Assembly (NCBI GenBank): GCA_033439295.1
Contig: JAVTLE010000005.1
Coordinates: 794,501 to 858,500 of the forward strand
Length of the DNA stretch: 64,000 nt
Direction of reading: 5' to 3'
Source: Deuterostichococcus epilithicus
Taxonomy: Eukaryota > Chlorophyta > Trebouxiophyceae > Prasiolales > Stichococcaceae
The notes beneath the pieces were generated by a model, which searched no databases, was not told where the DNA came from, and saw nothing but the letters and a program-made list of their open reading frames with translations. Positions 46,401 to 57,700 of the stretch are shown here, one piece after another. Position numbers and translations under genes: made by a program. Position 1 is the first letter of the stretch. Each line of letters starts with the position of its first letter.

Positions 46401-48126
46401 GCCCTCGATGACGTCGACCACCACCAGCGCGCCGTCGGTGATACGCAGCGCCGCCGTCACCTCCGACGAAAAGTCGACGTGTCCGGGCGAGTCGATCAGG
46501 TTGATCAGGTAGTCGTTGCCCTGCGTTGTGTTTGCCGATTAGTATGGTAACAGTCCACTGGACCAATCCTGAGCATGAGCACGGCATGCTACTAAAGCAT
46601 AGAGAGCAGCGGCAGACACCGCCAACACGTTCCGTGCCGTGTCCCCTGCAGAAAGCTGGTCACCGCCACAGATTCCCTGCGATAAACTGCCCGGGGAAGT
46701 CCCAAAGCAGCGCCGCACACCTCGCGGTCGCCCTTCAGGCCGGCCAGCGCCTCGTCGGTCATCTGGTAGTACAGCGAGATGCCAGTGGACTTGATGGTGA
46801 TGCCACGGTCCTGCTCGTCCTGGCGCGTGTCCGTCAGCCGGGCGTCGCCAGCCTGTCGGGACACAGTCAGGGGCACAGGGTGGGTTGACTGGTGGCACAC
46901 GACTCTGCCTCAGCCAGCTGACGCCGGCTCTTTTGCTGGGAGCAGCAGCAACGAGGTGACTGACGCATCATTCAGCGAATGCTTGCTCACCTGCTCCATG
47001 GCGATGATACCAGCAGCCGCCACCAGCGAGTCGGTGAGAGTCGACTTGCCTGAGTTGAGCAACAGGGCCAGATCGGCAACAGCACATCCCAGTTGTGCAA
47101 CCTGTTGCTGCACGTTTGACACCAGGTTGGGCAGGTAGAGAGCGCAGAATACTCACCGTGGTCGACGTGGGCAATGACGGACCTGCGCATGCGTCGTGTC
47201 GTCATAACGAATATGAAACAGCAACATGACGGTGCGCTGCCACACAAGAACATGCAGGAGCGAAACACGCAGGCAAGCAAGCGCAGTCGACTCACATGTT
47301 GCGGATGTTCTTCTGCTTGTCTGTGCATGTCAGAACAAGAGGGTTAGCACATGGGATGATCAGACATAGTGGGAGCCATGACAGCATTGTGAAACAGGCA
47401 GGATGCATGCACCCAGCAGAGCGGGAACGCCTCAGTCAAGTTTCCCACAGCAACTGCTGATTGCCCTAGCAGCTGAATCAGGAGACAGCCAATGCCAGCC
47501 CAAGCACGCCCGTCCCGGCCTGTGCATGCACATGCGAAGGCCAGCACACGGGCGGCCCCATGGCAGACGCCTAAATGAGCGCGAACTAGACAGCACGGCA
47601 GTATATGTGACGCATTGGCACCCACCTGCAATCCAGGCAAGTAGTTAGGCAGTATGCAAGGGTGCACCAGGCAAGTGGTCAGGCAGTGTGCATAGGTGCC
47701 TGAAGCATGCGCATGACAACAACGATGCAGGCCGCTGCAAACGGCCCGACACACTCAACGACATGCACAGGGTTCCATCTTTGTAAGGTGTGCAGAAACA
47801 ATGGTCTGCAACAGACAGACGAGATAGTTTGGGCAGGAGGTACCATCGGAGGTGCAATACGTCAGAGGACGGCATGCTCACCCATGAGGACGCGCAGCTC
47901 ATCGATGGTGAACTTGACCTATCAATCATGAGGCATTCACGCGTCGGTATGGTGCAGGGAGTGCCACATCCGATAGGCCCAGCAGGTGGCACGGCGAGGG
48001 TGTGGAGTACTCTCAGCCACGGGAATTTGCAAGGTGCGAGCAAGAGCGATGTCAAATGGGCAGCAGGCGCCAGTAATGCTGGCGCAGCGCCGTCCTCGCC
48101 AGGATTTTGACATTCCAGCTCACCAT
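40466..48126 (-). CDS. Translation elongation factor 2 (eEF2)
   Basis: eEF2 is the GTPase that drives ribosomal translocation in the cytosol. The coding sequence is broken into about twenty exons. Exon 1 is the ATG alone (48126-48124), followed by a 205-nt intron. Exon 2 (47918-47882) reads [12 protein letters not shown] and then [29 protein letters not shown] (P-loop; about 47185-46990) spans an intron. [20 protein letters not shown] (about 46830), [20 protein letters not shown] (DxxG, about 46500) and [20 protein letters not shown] follow. Later blocks include [18 protein letters not shown] (about 45020), [88 protein letters not shown], the diphthamide site in [20 protein letters not shown] (His at about 41530), [13 protein letters not shown] and the end EYEDKL at TAA (40466-40468). 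All functional motifs are intact. Confidence 0.97.
46106..46153. repeat. Perfect 24-bp tandem duplication in an eEF2 intron
   Basis: GAGCTGCCGGCAGCCGGAGC plus CGTT occurs twice in direct tandem without a mismatch. It lies between coding exons of eEF2. Confidence 0.9.
47633..47700. repeat. 34-bp tandem duplication in an eEF2 intron
   Basis: Two adjacent 34-bp units starting CCAGGCAAGT differ at only a few bases. They lie in the long intron after exon 2 of eEF2. Confidence 0.8.
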
Positions 48127-48774
48127 CTCGGCGAGATTGGTGAAGAGCCGGCCGCAGGGGCAAGGAACAACGGCTGCTGAGCCGCCTGCGTGCGCCGGGG
48201 CCGGCTGTTCTGCCGCCTGCGGTGGCCGGCTGGTGTGTGGGGATTGCTGAGCACCGAGAGAGACCGAGCTGCCTTGCGCAAGGATGCTTTCACACGACGG
48301 CTGGGAGAGCAATTTGCCGACGACCCTGGGAAACCCTGCGTGAGCGTATTCCCCTCGCTGGAGCTTTGGTGCTTCAGCGCCCCTGTTACTAAGTGCTGCT
48401 GATGTGGCAGTGGCCAGTCTTGCTGCAGCCGTTGCACGCTGTTCAGCTCACTTGTACATAGTATTGCACACCAAAGACTGGTCTCAGTGCAACGTGGTGT
48501 CCATTTTAGTCAGTCGTGCAGACAAGCTTGAGCCTCGGAACCATCGGATTCCATAGGTGCCACACACCAATACGCTCGATTCACTTCCTCTTGGATCGCC
48601 TCTACTCGCATCTACTTCCGGGTTGTTGTGACACGGTACTGGTTCGGACTTTCGCACCCCGACTTGCGTAATTTCGGACATCGAGGGGCAGGCCTCGTCG
48701 GGAGGTGTGCAGCTTGCAAGGCATCAAGTCCTGGGCACATAAAGGGTGTCAATACCAGCAGTGCGCTGCGCAGC
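48127..48774. promoter_or_regulatory. Divergent intergenic region, eEF2 / S1P lyase
   Basis: About 650 bp lie between the two starts. The eEF2 5' UTR and promoter should lie on the left side. No gene was recognised. Confidence 0.45.
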
Positions 48775-51700
48775 ATGGACCTGCAGCAGTCGCTTGGCTC
48801 AGCGGCGCGCTCCGCCATCGCGGCGGCGCAGCTGCACCTGCAGGCTGCAGCTGCAAGGGTGGACGGGGCGCTGACAAAGCATTTCAGCGCCTACCGCCCC
48901 TGGCAGGTGGCCCTGGTGGCTTTCGCGACGGCTTGGCTGCTATCCCGCGTTTCATCCGCCCTGCTGCGGCAGCTGCGCCTCGTTCAGGACAAGGGTGGGT
49001 GCGCCCATTGGCTGTGTGTCTAGTCGCCTGCATATTGTCACTTGCAGTCGCTTGTGGATGCCTTGGGCTCAGCAGCTCTTGTGTGCTGTGTTCGCGCCTT
49101 GACTGCTGACAGCATGGGAATGCTGACCCCAAGAACTGGTGACACACCCAGCGACGGCCTGCGCCATGCGCATGCAGGCCTGGGGCAGACGCTGTTCATC
49201 ATCGTCAAGTCCCTGCCGGGCATACGCGGCTACGCCGCTCGTGAGCAGGCCAAAGTGGTGGTGAGCGCGCCGGACTTGAGCAGTGCCATGTCATGTGCAG
49301 CTCCTATGACATGACATGATGCCCGATCCGCCTGTGCCACACAGGGACTGAAGTGTCATTGTGCTGCAGGCCAAGCTGCGCAAGGACATGAAGGCAACAT
49401 ACGCCGCCGGTGACGAGCCGGTGCTGCAACTGCCGCTCAAGGGCGCGTCTGCTGCCTCGCTGAATGCCAAGCTGACGGAAAAGGTGAGGCTTGCAGACCA
49501 TAAGATCACACAAGCAGGGCATCAGGCAGCGCACCAGCATGAATACGGCCAGCTGTCCAGGTCTGCTCGAGTGCTGGGTCACAACCTCCAGGCCACTACT
49601 GCTGCGTCTCGTCCTCCACTTGGACACAGAGCTGCACCGTCCGTGACTTGAAGGCCCTCGATGTGGCTGCGCAGGCCAACAAGGACGTGCAGATTGCGGA
49701 GGGCAGCAGCAAGGTGTCGGGCACAGTTTACTTTGCGGGCGCGGAGCTGCGGCAGCTGCTGGACCGCGCCTACACCGCATTCGCGCACACCAACCCGCTG
49801 CATGGCGACGTGTTTCCTTCCGTGCGCCGCATGGAGGCGGAGGTCATCGCCATGGTCGCCGCGATGCTCGGTGGTGAGCGCCACCTTGTCTGAACTCGTT
49901 GGCAACGTGTTGACCTGTTTCAGGTTGTAGGTTGGCGCTGGTCCTCCGCCAGGGCGCCTGCTTTCACTGTTGCGACAAGGGGACGGCAGTCTCCGACTTG
50001 CAAGGCAGTAAGCGGGTCAGCCACCTGCACCAAGATGGCTCCGTGCCATGGATTGTTCTCCACCTTGAAGCCATCTCTGTTACTGCGACCCGAAGCAGGG
50101 GGAATTAACGGCAGCTCGGAGGTGTGCGGCGCGATGACCAGCGGCGGCACAGAGAGCATCCTGTCGGCCGTCAAGGCCTCCCGCGACTTCATGTGCGCCC
50201 GCCGCGGCATCACGGCGCCGGAGATGGTCATCGCCGAGTCCGCGCACGCCGCCTTCTTCAAGGCCGCAGAGTACTTCCGCATCCGGCTCGTCAAGGTGCT
50301 TTTCTCTCATCCAAACTGCTCCTGGCGTGCCATTGTGTGGGCCCTCGTGAAGGCCTGGGTGTGGGCCCTGGGTGTGAGCCCTGGTGAGCGGGCGTGGTCT
50401 CTGTTCACAGGGCCCATGGACGGCTCCCTGCGCAGGCTGCGCCTGCAGGCTGCCGCATGACACAAACAGACGTTTTTTGGGTGTTGCCAGCTGCCCTCAC
50501 AACGAGGTCACTCGCTTTGTGCGAACCGCCTTGGAACTTGTGTCTATAGTGACCTTCTGGCCCCTCCAATGTGCAGCTGCGGGTGAGCAAGAACTACAGG
50601 CTCCCAAATGCGGCAATGAACCGAAGTATTTCGGCCTTTGAGTCCAGCTGATATCTATGTCGTTTGGCCACTCGCACAGCTGCGGGTGGGCAAGGACTAT
50701 AGGCTCACCGGCGCGGCGGTGCGGCGCGCAATCACCCGCAATACCGTGCTGGTGGTCGCCTCCTCGCCCGGCTTCCCGCACGGCGTGATCGACGACGTCA
50801 GGGACATCGCTGCGGTGAGCCGAGCCGGCATGCATGCTTGCAGACAGGGGCGACTCGATGCAGCATGCACACTAAAGCACTCTTCTTTGACCATGCGGCC
50901 ACATCCAGCTGCATCACGACTTTCAGCTGCTTTGTGCAAGTACGCTGCTACCCGTTACCCACATCATATCTGCCATCGCCAACCTATCATCTGTGCCCAT
51001 GCATTGCTGTCTCGTGCCACAGGTGGCGAAGTCGCGGGGCGTGCTGTGCCACTCGGACGCGTGCCTGGGCGGCTTCGTGCTGCCCTTTGCCCGCAAGCTG
51101 GGCTACCCCATCCCCGATTTCGACTTCTCGGTGCCCGGCGTCACCAGCATGTCGGTGGACACCCACAAGTTCGGTGAGGCATTCGGTTCGAAGGCGGTGT
51201 GTTGTCGACATCTGGCGGGAGTGATCTTGCTGATGCGACTGATGTTGCTGATGCGACTGATTTTTGCTGATGCAACTTCGTGAGTCTGCTCTGAGACTGC
51301 TAAGCAGAGGCATCAGGCAGGCGCAGCACACGATCAGGGCAACAAAGCCAGTGCTGATGGTGGTCAATCTCACTATTCCGCCTGTATAAATCCTGCAGCT
51401 CGAGCCAGGATCGCCGCAAACGCCGATGCTGATATGCACACTGCTTGTCAGTGCCGCACTGCTCGTCCAACTTCAGGCATAGTGCACAAGGGCACCCCTG
51501 TGGTGCGGTGTGTTAGATGTGCTTCTTGCCAAACCTCAATGTGCTGTGCCCATTGCGTTGCAGGTATGGCGCACAAGGGCACCTCTGTGGTGCTGTACCG
51601 CTGGCCGTCGCTGCGGCAGCACCAGTACACGGCCATCACCGACTGGACGGGCGGCCTGTATATCTCGCCTGGCTTTGCCGGCAGCCGCTCCGGTGCGCTT

Positions 51701-52598
51701 ATCGCCACCGCCTGGACAGCGCTCATGGCGCTTGGCGAACAGGGGTACCTGGACCACACCGCCGCCATCATGAAGGCACGCTGTTGGCTACTTGCAAAGT
51801 TGTCATGTTGCTTGTGCCAGAGAGGCAACGACTGCAGCTGTTGCTTGGCGCGGGGGCGTGCAGCAAGGCTGCCACCCGTGACGGTGCTGCCAGATGCCGA
51901 AGCCGAAGCTCAGCTTTCATTGTGGTCCACACAGGCTTTGAATGTGCTCTTTAAATGTTCATTTGCGCCCGGATTGTGCAGGCGGCAAAGGACTTCCAGG
52001 CGGCCATCGAGGGCATCCCGGAGCTCAAGCTGGTCGGCCGGCCGGACATGTGCAACGTGGCTTTCACAGGCGCGACAACCGGCATCAACGTTTACGCCAT
52101 CAACGACCTCATGTCTGCCAAGGGGTGGCACCTCAACGCGCTGCAGCGCCCTGCGGCGGTGCACATGTGCTTCACGGCGCAGCACGTTGACATCGTGGGA
52201 GACCTGGTGCAGGTGCGCTTGGCTGCAGACTTGTTGTTGGCCAGAGCGTCGATTGACATCACTGTTATCGTCGCCTCACCGCCTCACTGCAAAGGCTGGC
52301 GTGTAACGACTGCCAGTCAGCATTACGAATAGGTCCAACTCCCGCACTTTGCTGGTTGCCTCCATAAGAGACCTAAGCGTTGGCCGTCGCCAGCCGCCGC
52401 CACCGACTTCTCATTCTCAGCACTGCCGTTGCGACTGTCCTGCAGGACCTGAAGGACGCAGTCGCGGCGCTGATTGCGAAGCCGGAGCTGGCCAAGGGCG
52501 GCAATGCGCCCATGTACGGCATGGCGGCCGTCGTGCCCGACCGCAGTATCGTTGGCGAGTTCCTGGTTGCCTTCCAGGACCTGCAGCTGGAGCTGTAG
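48775..52598 (+). CDS. Sphingosine-1-phosphate lyase
   Basis: This is a PLP-dependent lyase that cleaves phosphorylated long-chain bases to an aldehyde and phosphoethanolamine at the ER membrane. The chosen ATG opens [20 protein letters not shown], with a membrane segment [20 protein letters not shown] (about 48903). Then come [20 protein letters not shown] (about 49190), [20 protein letters not shown] (about 49370), [20 protein letters not shown] and [20 protein letters not shown] (49715-49840), [20 protein letters not shown] (about 50115), [40 protein letters not shown] (from 50680), [40 protein letters not shown] (about 51040), the PLP-lysine motif SVDTHKFG (Lys at 51167-51169), [20 protein letters not shown] (about 51580), [20 protein letters not shown], and a last exon ending [10 protein letters not shown]. 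The protein is complete and should be active. Two exon heads are partly duplicated in the upstream introns. Confidence 0.94.
50577..50640 (+). repeat. Degenerate copy of an S1P lyase exon head
   Basis: After the acceptor-like GTGCAG this reads [16 protein letters not shown], nearly matching [16 protein letters not shown] of the real exon starting at 50680. In-frame reading then runs into a stop, so it is a non-functional partial duplication within the intron. Confidence 0.75.
51477..51563 (+). repeat. Partial exon duplication giving an in-frame alternative acceptor
   Basis: CAGGCATAGTGCACAAGGGC resembles CAGGTATGGCGCACAAGGGC at the true exon start (51564). The two acceptors are 87 nt apart, a multiple of three, and the reading frame between them has no stop. 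Use of the upstream site would insert 29 residues starting [12 protein letters not shown]. Confidence 0.65.
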
Positions 52599-53050
52599 CC
52601 GCCGTTTCTGTGGTTATTGATCCACATGAAGGTCGGAAGCTGCAGGGAAAAGCATGGCTACGAGGAGTGGGAGGTTCAGCTGGCTTGCAGTCAGCCTGTG
52701 CAGCAGGCATCGGTTCAGCAAATTCGCTTGTTGGGGCAGCAGGGCTGGGAGCTTGTAGAGAATCTCGGCTCTAGGGGTTGGACGTCTTGTTTTCTGCAGC
52801 GGCTTGATTTGCAGCGTCGCCTGTTCTCGAGTGAGGTTCGTTCCATGATGAACACAGTCCACATTTAGTTGATTTTTGCGCGCCGCCCGCTGCTGGGGTA
52901 AGACCATCAGACCACTCCGTGGTGTAAGACCTTTGATCAGTAGGAGCAGCTCGCACCGAGTACTGTTCTGACCTGACCCAATCGGGTCAGGTCAGAACAT
53001 GAAGGTCAGAACAGGCATTATACCTACATCCTGAACGGCGGCTGCTACAA
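52599..53050. other. 3' region of S1P lyase
   Basis: This contains the lyase 3' UTR, a possible TGTAA poly(A) signal at 52923-52927, and the perfect hairpin at 52965-52998. No coding exon was recognised. Confidence 0.45.
52965..52998. repeat. Perfect 15-bp inverted repeat with 4-nt loop
   Basis: GTTCTGACCTGACCC, then AATC, then GGGTCAGGTCAGAAC. A third partial copy, GGTCAGAACA, follows at 53004-53013. It may form a strong hairpin in the 3' region of the lyase transcript or be the relic of a small inverted-repeat element. Confidence 0.9.
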
Positions 53051-54732
53051 GTCCGGGCGAGTGCTAGGACCATACATGGTTATGGTCAGTTGGCGCCAAC
53101 TGGTGGTCACCCCATACACTTTACTTTTGGCCCCTATCATGCATGACGCAGCTGGCGACTGCGCATTTTCCAGCCGAGCCTCATCAATCAAAGAAGGGCA
53201 AGCACGTGAAATTTTCGGCATCTTGAGACAAGGTGCTGGCTTTGCCGCCGTTAATTGTGCCACCGTCGCATCGCCTGCAGCCATTTGCGCGGCGCTCATG
53301 CCTATCTAAAGAGGCAACAGGCAATGTGCTCCTTGCCCGGGCGCGACTATATGCTATCATGCCCTGCAGGAGCACATATGAGTAGTGTGACAACGCACGA
53401 TTTGCTTACTCAATCATCTGCAGCACGGAACAATGCCAGGTTGTCACGCTGTGCGTGTGTGGTACATTCAAGACTCAACAAGTGCATGTGGAGCTGGAAG
53501 AGCAAGCAGGTGCACCTGCGTGTCCGCCAGGACTTGCTGCACAGCAGCCCACTGTGTGCCGCAGCCATAGTCGTCGCGACTCTCAAGGGCAGCCAGCGCC
53601 TCGTTCAGCTTCATGAAGCAAGCCGCAACGACAGCGTCAGATGCGTGGCTGCTGTGCTGCAGGCCCTGAGCGATCCTGGCTAAATTGGCGGCAACGCCAG
53701 CCATGCTGCCCTGGCTCCGGGAACCTGCATGAATGAAGACGTTGCATCTCCGCAGCAGTCTGCAATCGCAAGCCGACTGGGTGGACTTGGTGTCGGAAAG
53801 TGTAGTGTCACTGCTGGGGAGTCACTACTAGTGCGAGACACAGACATTTGAACTTGGAGCTTGAAGGGCTCGCCTCTGCGGCTGTTCAGCCGCCGGTAAA
53901 TCCATCAGAACGTGCTCGCATCCAGCATCACCATCATCGTCGCGTCCGCAAATTCGGTTGCGTCGTGATATTGTGTCGACTGACTTCTGTAACCTGGTTT
54001 TCGCGGGAGCGCTGCTATGCCAGGGTAGAAGGAATCAAAAGATTCAGCAAGCTGCGTCCACCGCTGCGTTTGTCAGCGGCTTGAAGCCAGTGCTCGCACT
54101 CTGCAGATGCAGGCGTGACTACCGCCTGACACAGGGCATCTTCGCGACCTTGCTTGCTCCGAGATGCACCACCGCACGGCAGACCCGCCACGCGCAGTAT
54201 GAGTCACCTGACGCTGCAATTCCGATGCAACAGCGCCTTCTTTGCAGCGACAGACCACCATGAGCAGCGCAGCCAGCGCAAGGCAGCTCAGCTTCGGTCC
54301 CAAGCGCTGCCAGTGCCGCTGCTGCTGCTGCCTGCAACTGGCCATGATGCACAGTCTGCAGGACAGGGCTGCGAGCAGCCTGACAGCAGGCCGCGAGCTG
54401 CCTCTACTCTCGGCTATGGAGCCACTTTGGGCGCCTGCTGTGACTTCGCCGTCACAGACACCTGGGACAGGGGCCAGCTGATCAGCCTGCTGCTCACAGG
54501 GACTAAGCTGCAGCGGATCCAGTCGCATCTGCAGCCAGGCATGGTGCCATGTGGCAGCGGCAGCGGTCACATGGTCGTTCCGCAGGTCGACCTCGTGCAG
54601 CTTGCGCGTGGCGGCAAAGGCGGCAAAGCCGCTGCCACCTCTCTGCTGCTCGCTCAGGAACTGCAGCTCGAGCCCGTGGTGCTGCCACAGGTGCAGCAGC
54701 AGGTGAGTTCGTGGGCTTGAGGCGATGCCCAT
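53051..54732 (-). CDS. Unresolved hypothetical gene, several candidate exons
   Basis: I do not recognise this gene. The best single exon is 53733-53523: after an acceptor TGCAG it reads SQGSMAGVAANLARIAQGLQ, then DAVVAACFMKLNEALAALES, ending VQQVLADTQ at a GTGCAC donor. It is helical in character, with no broken codons. A candidate first exon at 54732 begins MGIASSPRTHLLLHLWQHHG and reads TRKLHEVDLRNDHV and HHAWLQMRLDPLQLSP before a GTGAGC donor. A downstream candidate (about 53299-53048) reads MSAAQMAAGDATVAQLTAAK. I could not join them in phase, so they may belong to one gene, two genes or partly to none. The left and right limits are guesses. Confidence 0.3.
53087..53102. promoter_or_regulatory. 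16-bp perfect palindrome CAGTTGGCGCCAACTG
   Basis: The palindrome is perfect over 16 bases and its core TTGGCGCC resembles E2F-type sites. Its role is unknown; it could be chance or a protein-binding site. Confidence 0.3.
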
Positions 54733-54788
54733 GCTCTAGGGAATCCATTATGGCACTTCGAGGCTCAGCCCACTGATGTTGGGCAGAT

Positions 54789-57700
54789 GTGTTAGTGCTG
54801 CATGCCCAGAATTACACAGAAGAGAGCACGAGTCCTCTCGTCAGCGGCTCTTGTGCAATTCGTTTGCAGCGTGGACGAGATGCAAACCTCATGGACTCAG
54901 ATGTCATTGCAGCGCTTGTGGCCGATGCCCCAATCAGTGACGACGCAGACGCTGCAGCGCTGGACGAGGTGTGTCAAGGCTGGCTTGCCTTGGACGCACA
55001 CATGGCAGCACACATTTCCGTGACATATCTTTGGGCGTCTCGGAAGCATCTGAACACGTGGAAAGCCAATCATTTCCTATCTTTTCTCAAACGACGATCT
55101 GCTGACCAACACACTATGCTGGCACAGATCTGCAAGGCGATTGGCTGGCGGCCCGAGGCGCTGCCGCTGCCGATGCCCACTGCTGGCCCTCCGGCCAGCC
55201 GCCGGCGGTGCTTGCCCGAGCACTTAGCCGCGGCAGCGGCAGACAGCCTGCTGCTCGAGGCGCCTGCAATGCCGCCAGCCAGCAGCCATGGCACGGCGGC
55301 ACCCAGCAGCGCCGGGCTGATGGCGGCACTCAGGCGCGAGTGCCTGCAGTCGTCTGCGGCGCCGGATGCATCGCAGCTGCAGGTGTTGCCACTCGCGGCA
55401 GCATTCCGACTGCCCACCCTGGAGCCAGCTCCCTTCGAGGTCCCGGCACCAACAGGCCGGCCAGCGGGGTGTACCAGCCTTCCAGCGCTCAGTTGCGGCG
55501 GCGGGGTGGCACAGTCGCAGCCAACCATGCACCAGGCTTCGTCAGCGGCCGCAGCCATGCTAGCCATGCTGGAGGTGCCGAAGCTGGTGCCGCTCGGCGC
55601 CGCTGCGGCGGCCGCGCACACCCGCCGCACGAGGGACGCGGAGGCATGGNCGGCNGCGGAGGCGGTGACGCTCACTGCCGGCCACCCTGTATCGCCGCAC
55701 GCGCAGCCGCTGGCGGACGCACGCTTCCCTACCTTTGACGACGTCGTGTTCCAGGGCATGCTGCTGGAGCAGCGCTCCGCGATGCTACCGCACGTGGACA
55801 TCGGCGCCAAGAGTGCGGAGGCTGGCGCCGCACAGCAGGTGAGATCCTGTGTGTCTGATGCACATTACAGACAACGTTAAGCTGAAGTCGGCCAATGCTT
55901 CTGTGTTCCGCACACTGAAGCTGTGACCACAGCTCACATATATCGGGCGATGCCTGACAGCTTTCTGCGCTGCAGCCTGACAATGTCGGGGGCGAGGTGA
56001 ATGCCAACAAACTCATGCAATGTTGCGCCCGACGCAGGCGGAGTCGCGCACAGCATCGCTGCTGCACGACTGGCGCCACATCTGCGCCGAGCTGAGCATC
56101 CGGCGCGTCAGCACTGCCAGCGCGCAGCTGCAGCTGGACTGGACGCTGACCTCGGCGCCTGGCGTCAGGGCCGGCTACATGGCGGCGGCGCAGTCTGGTG
56201 GCTTGCGCGGTAGCCGCGACGGCGCCGGAGTGGAGCTCGCCTGCCTGCAGCAGGGTGTTACTGCTAAGTGCACCCTGCGAGGGCAGCTGCTGCCGCAGAA
56301 GCTGCCGTTGCCGCAGCCATCGCGGCTGGCACGGCCTCTGTCGCTAGGGGACCTCCTCTGGCGGAACGCCGGCAGCAAGGGTGCCGAAGAGGGGCCTGCG
56401 CCTGAGCGGCTGCCGCAATCAGTTGAGTTACACTTCCAGGAACAGCGGCAGCTCGCCGGCTCTATGCCGACAGCACAGCCAGCGCAGCGGCCTGCAGGCG
56501 AATCTGAGCACGAGAAGCGCCAGCGGCCTCAGCAGCCCGCCGGCATCGACGACGCTGCGGTGGCTGCCAAGCCGGCCTCCGCGACCAGCGACGCTGCGGC
56601 GGTCGGGCTGGGGCAGCCGCCGGCCGAGCAGCAGCAGCCGCAGGGACCCAGCCCGCCGCAGAGAGCATCAGGTGTCTTTGCTGCCAAGGCGGGGAACAGA
56701 GGTGCACAGCAGCAGCGGCCAGCAGCGGCCGCCGCCGCCGCCAGAGATGATGGCACAGCAGCAGCCCAGCAGCAGGGCAGGAGCGACTTGGACTTCTTTC
56801 TTCGGCTACGGGGCAAGGCGCGAGCAAGCGGCGTCGAGCAATTGGCAGCGGCTGGCACGGCTGCGCCAGCGGTAGCAGCCGCTGAAGGCAGCGCAGATGA
56901 CCAGACCAATGCCTCGGACATGGCCCTGCAGCCGGTGCGATAACGCCCTGCCAGCTGGCAGCAGTCATGTCGCACTTGAAGCTTTATCTCTCTGCTTAGT
57001 GATACCGCATGCCCATACACCAGCGTCATCAAATGCATTGTGCAACCCCGTCTGATCTGTGGACCCGGTACAGCGGTTCGCCCTGAGCAAGCGAGCGCTG
57101 GATGTGACCCTTTGCGCCGACACACAGTTTGCAGCCTCAACCTGCAAGAAGGCAATTGTGTTCTTGGGTGCAGCCCACAGTGGCGGAGGTGGTGCCGGAA
57201 GACGGCCTTTGGCACAAGAACACTCGACCAGAACTCTCGTTCCGCAAAACCTACTGTGCCGTTCCCCGCAGCCCACGGTGACGGAGGCGAAGCTGGAGGG
57301 GCCGCACCGCACGCTGCTGCTGCTGCTGCTGCGGGACCAGGAGCGGGTGCTGCAGGCCGCCGCCGGCGTCGCGGCCGGCGTGGCGCTGTCTGACATCTTT
57401 GCGCTGGCGCCCATCAAGGCCGCCGTGCAGGTTGGCGCTGTCCTTTTGTTGTAACACAGATGAGCGGCACAGATATATACTGTCTTTCTGTCGGAGCAGA
57501 GAGAGATGAGCCGCACAACGATGAGTGATTGTGCTGCTTTGGCAGCGACCTCGACCCAGCATGCCGCCTACGGCCCCCGAACAAGTAACTCTGTGCATCA
57601 GACACCGTTCGTGACTCATCATTCGTCTTTTGGCATCTCGGGGCTTGCGGGATCTACGTCCCCTGCAAGCATGACGTTGGAGACAAGTGGAGCATCACTG

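Noticed and set aside
54154-54720. Plus-strand open frame of 188 codons before the SHOC1-like gene
   Set aside because: There is no domain, it starts in low-complexity sequence, and the minus strand here has a more protein-like frame with a good donor.
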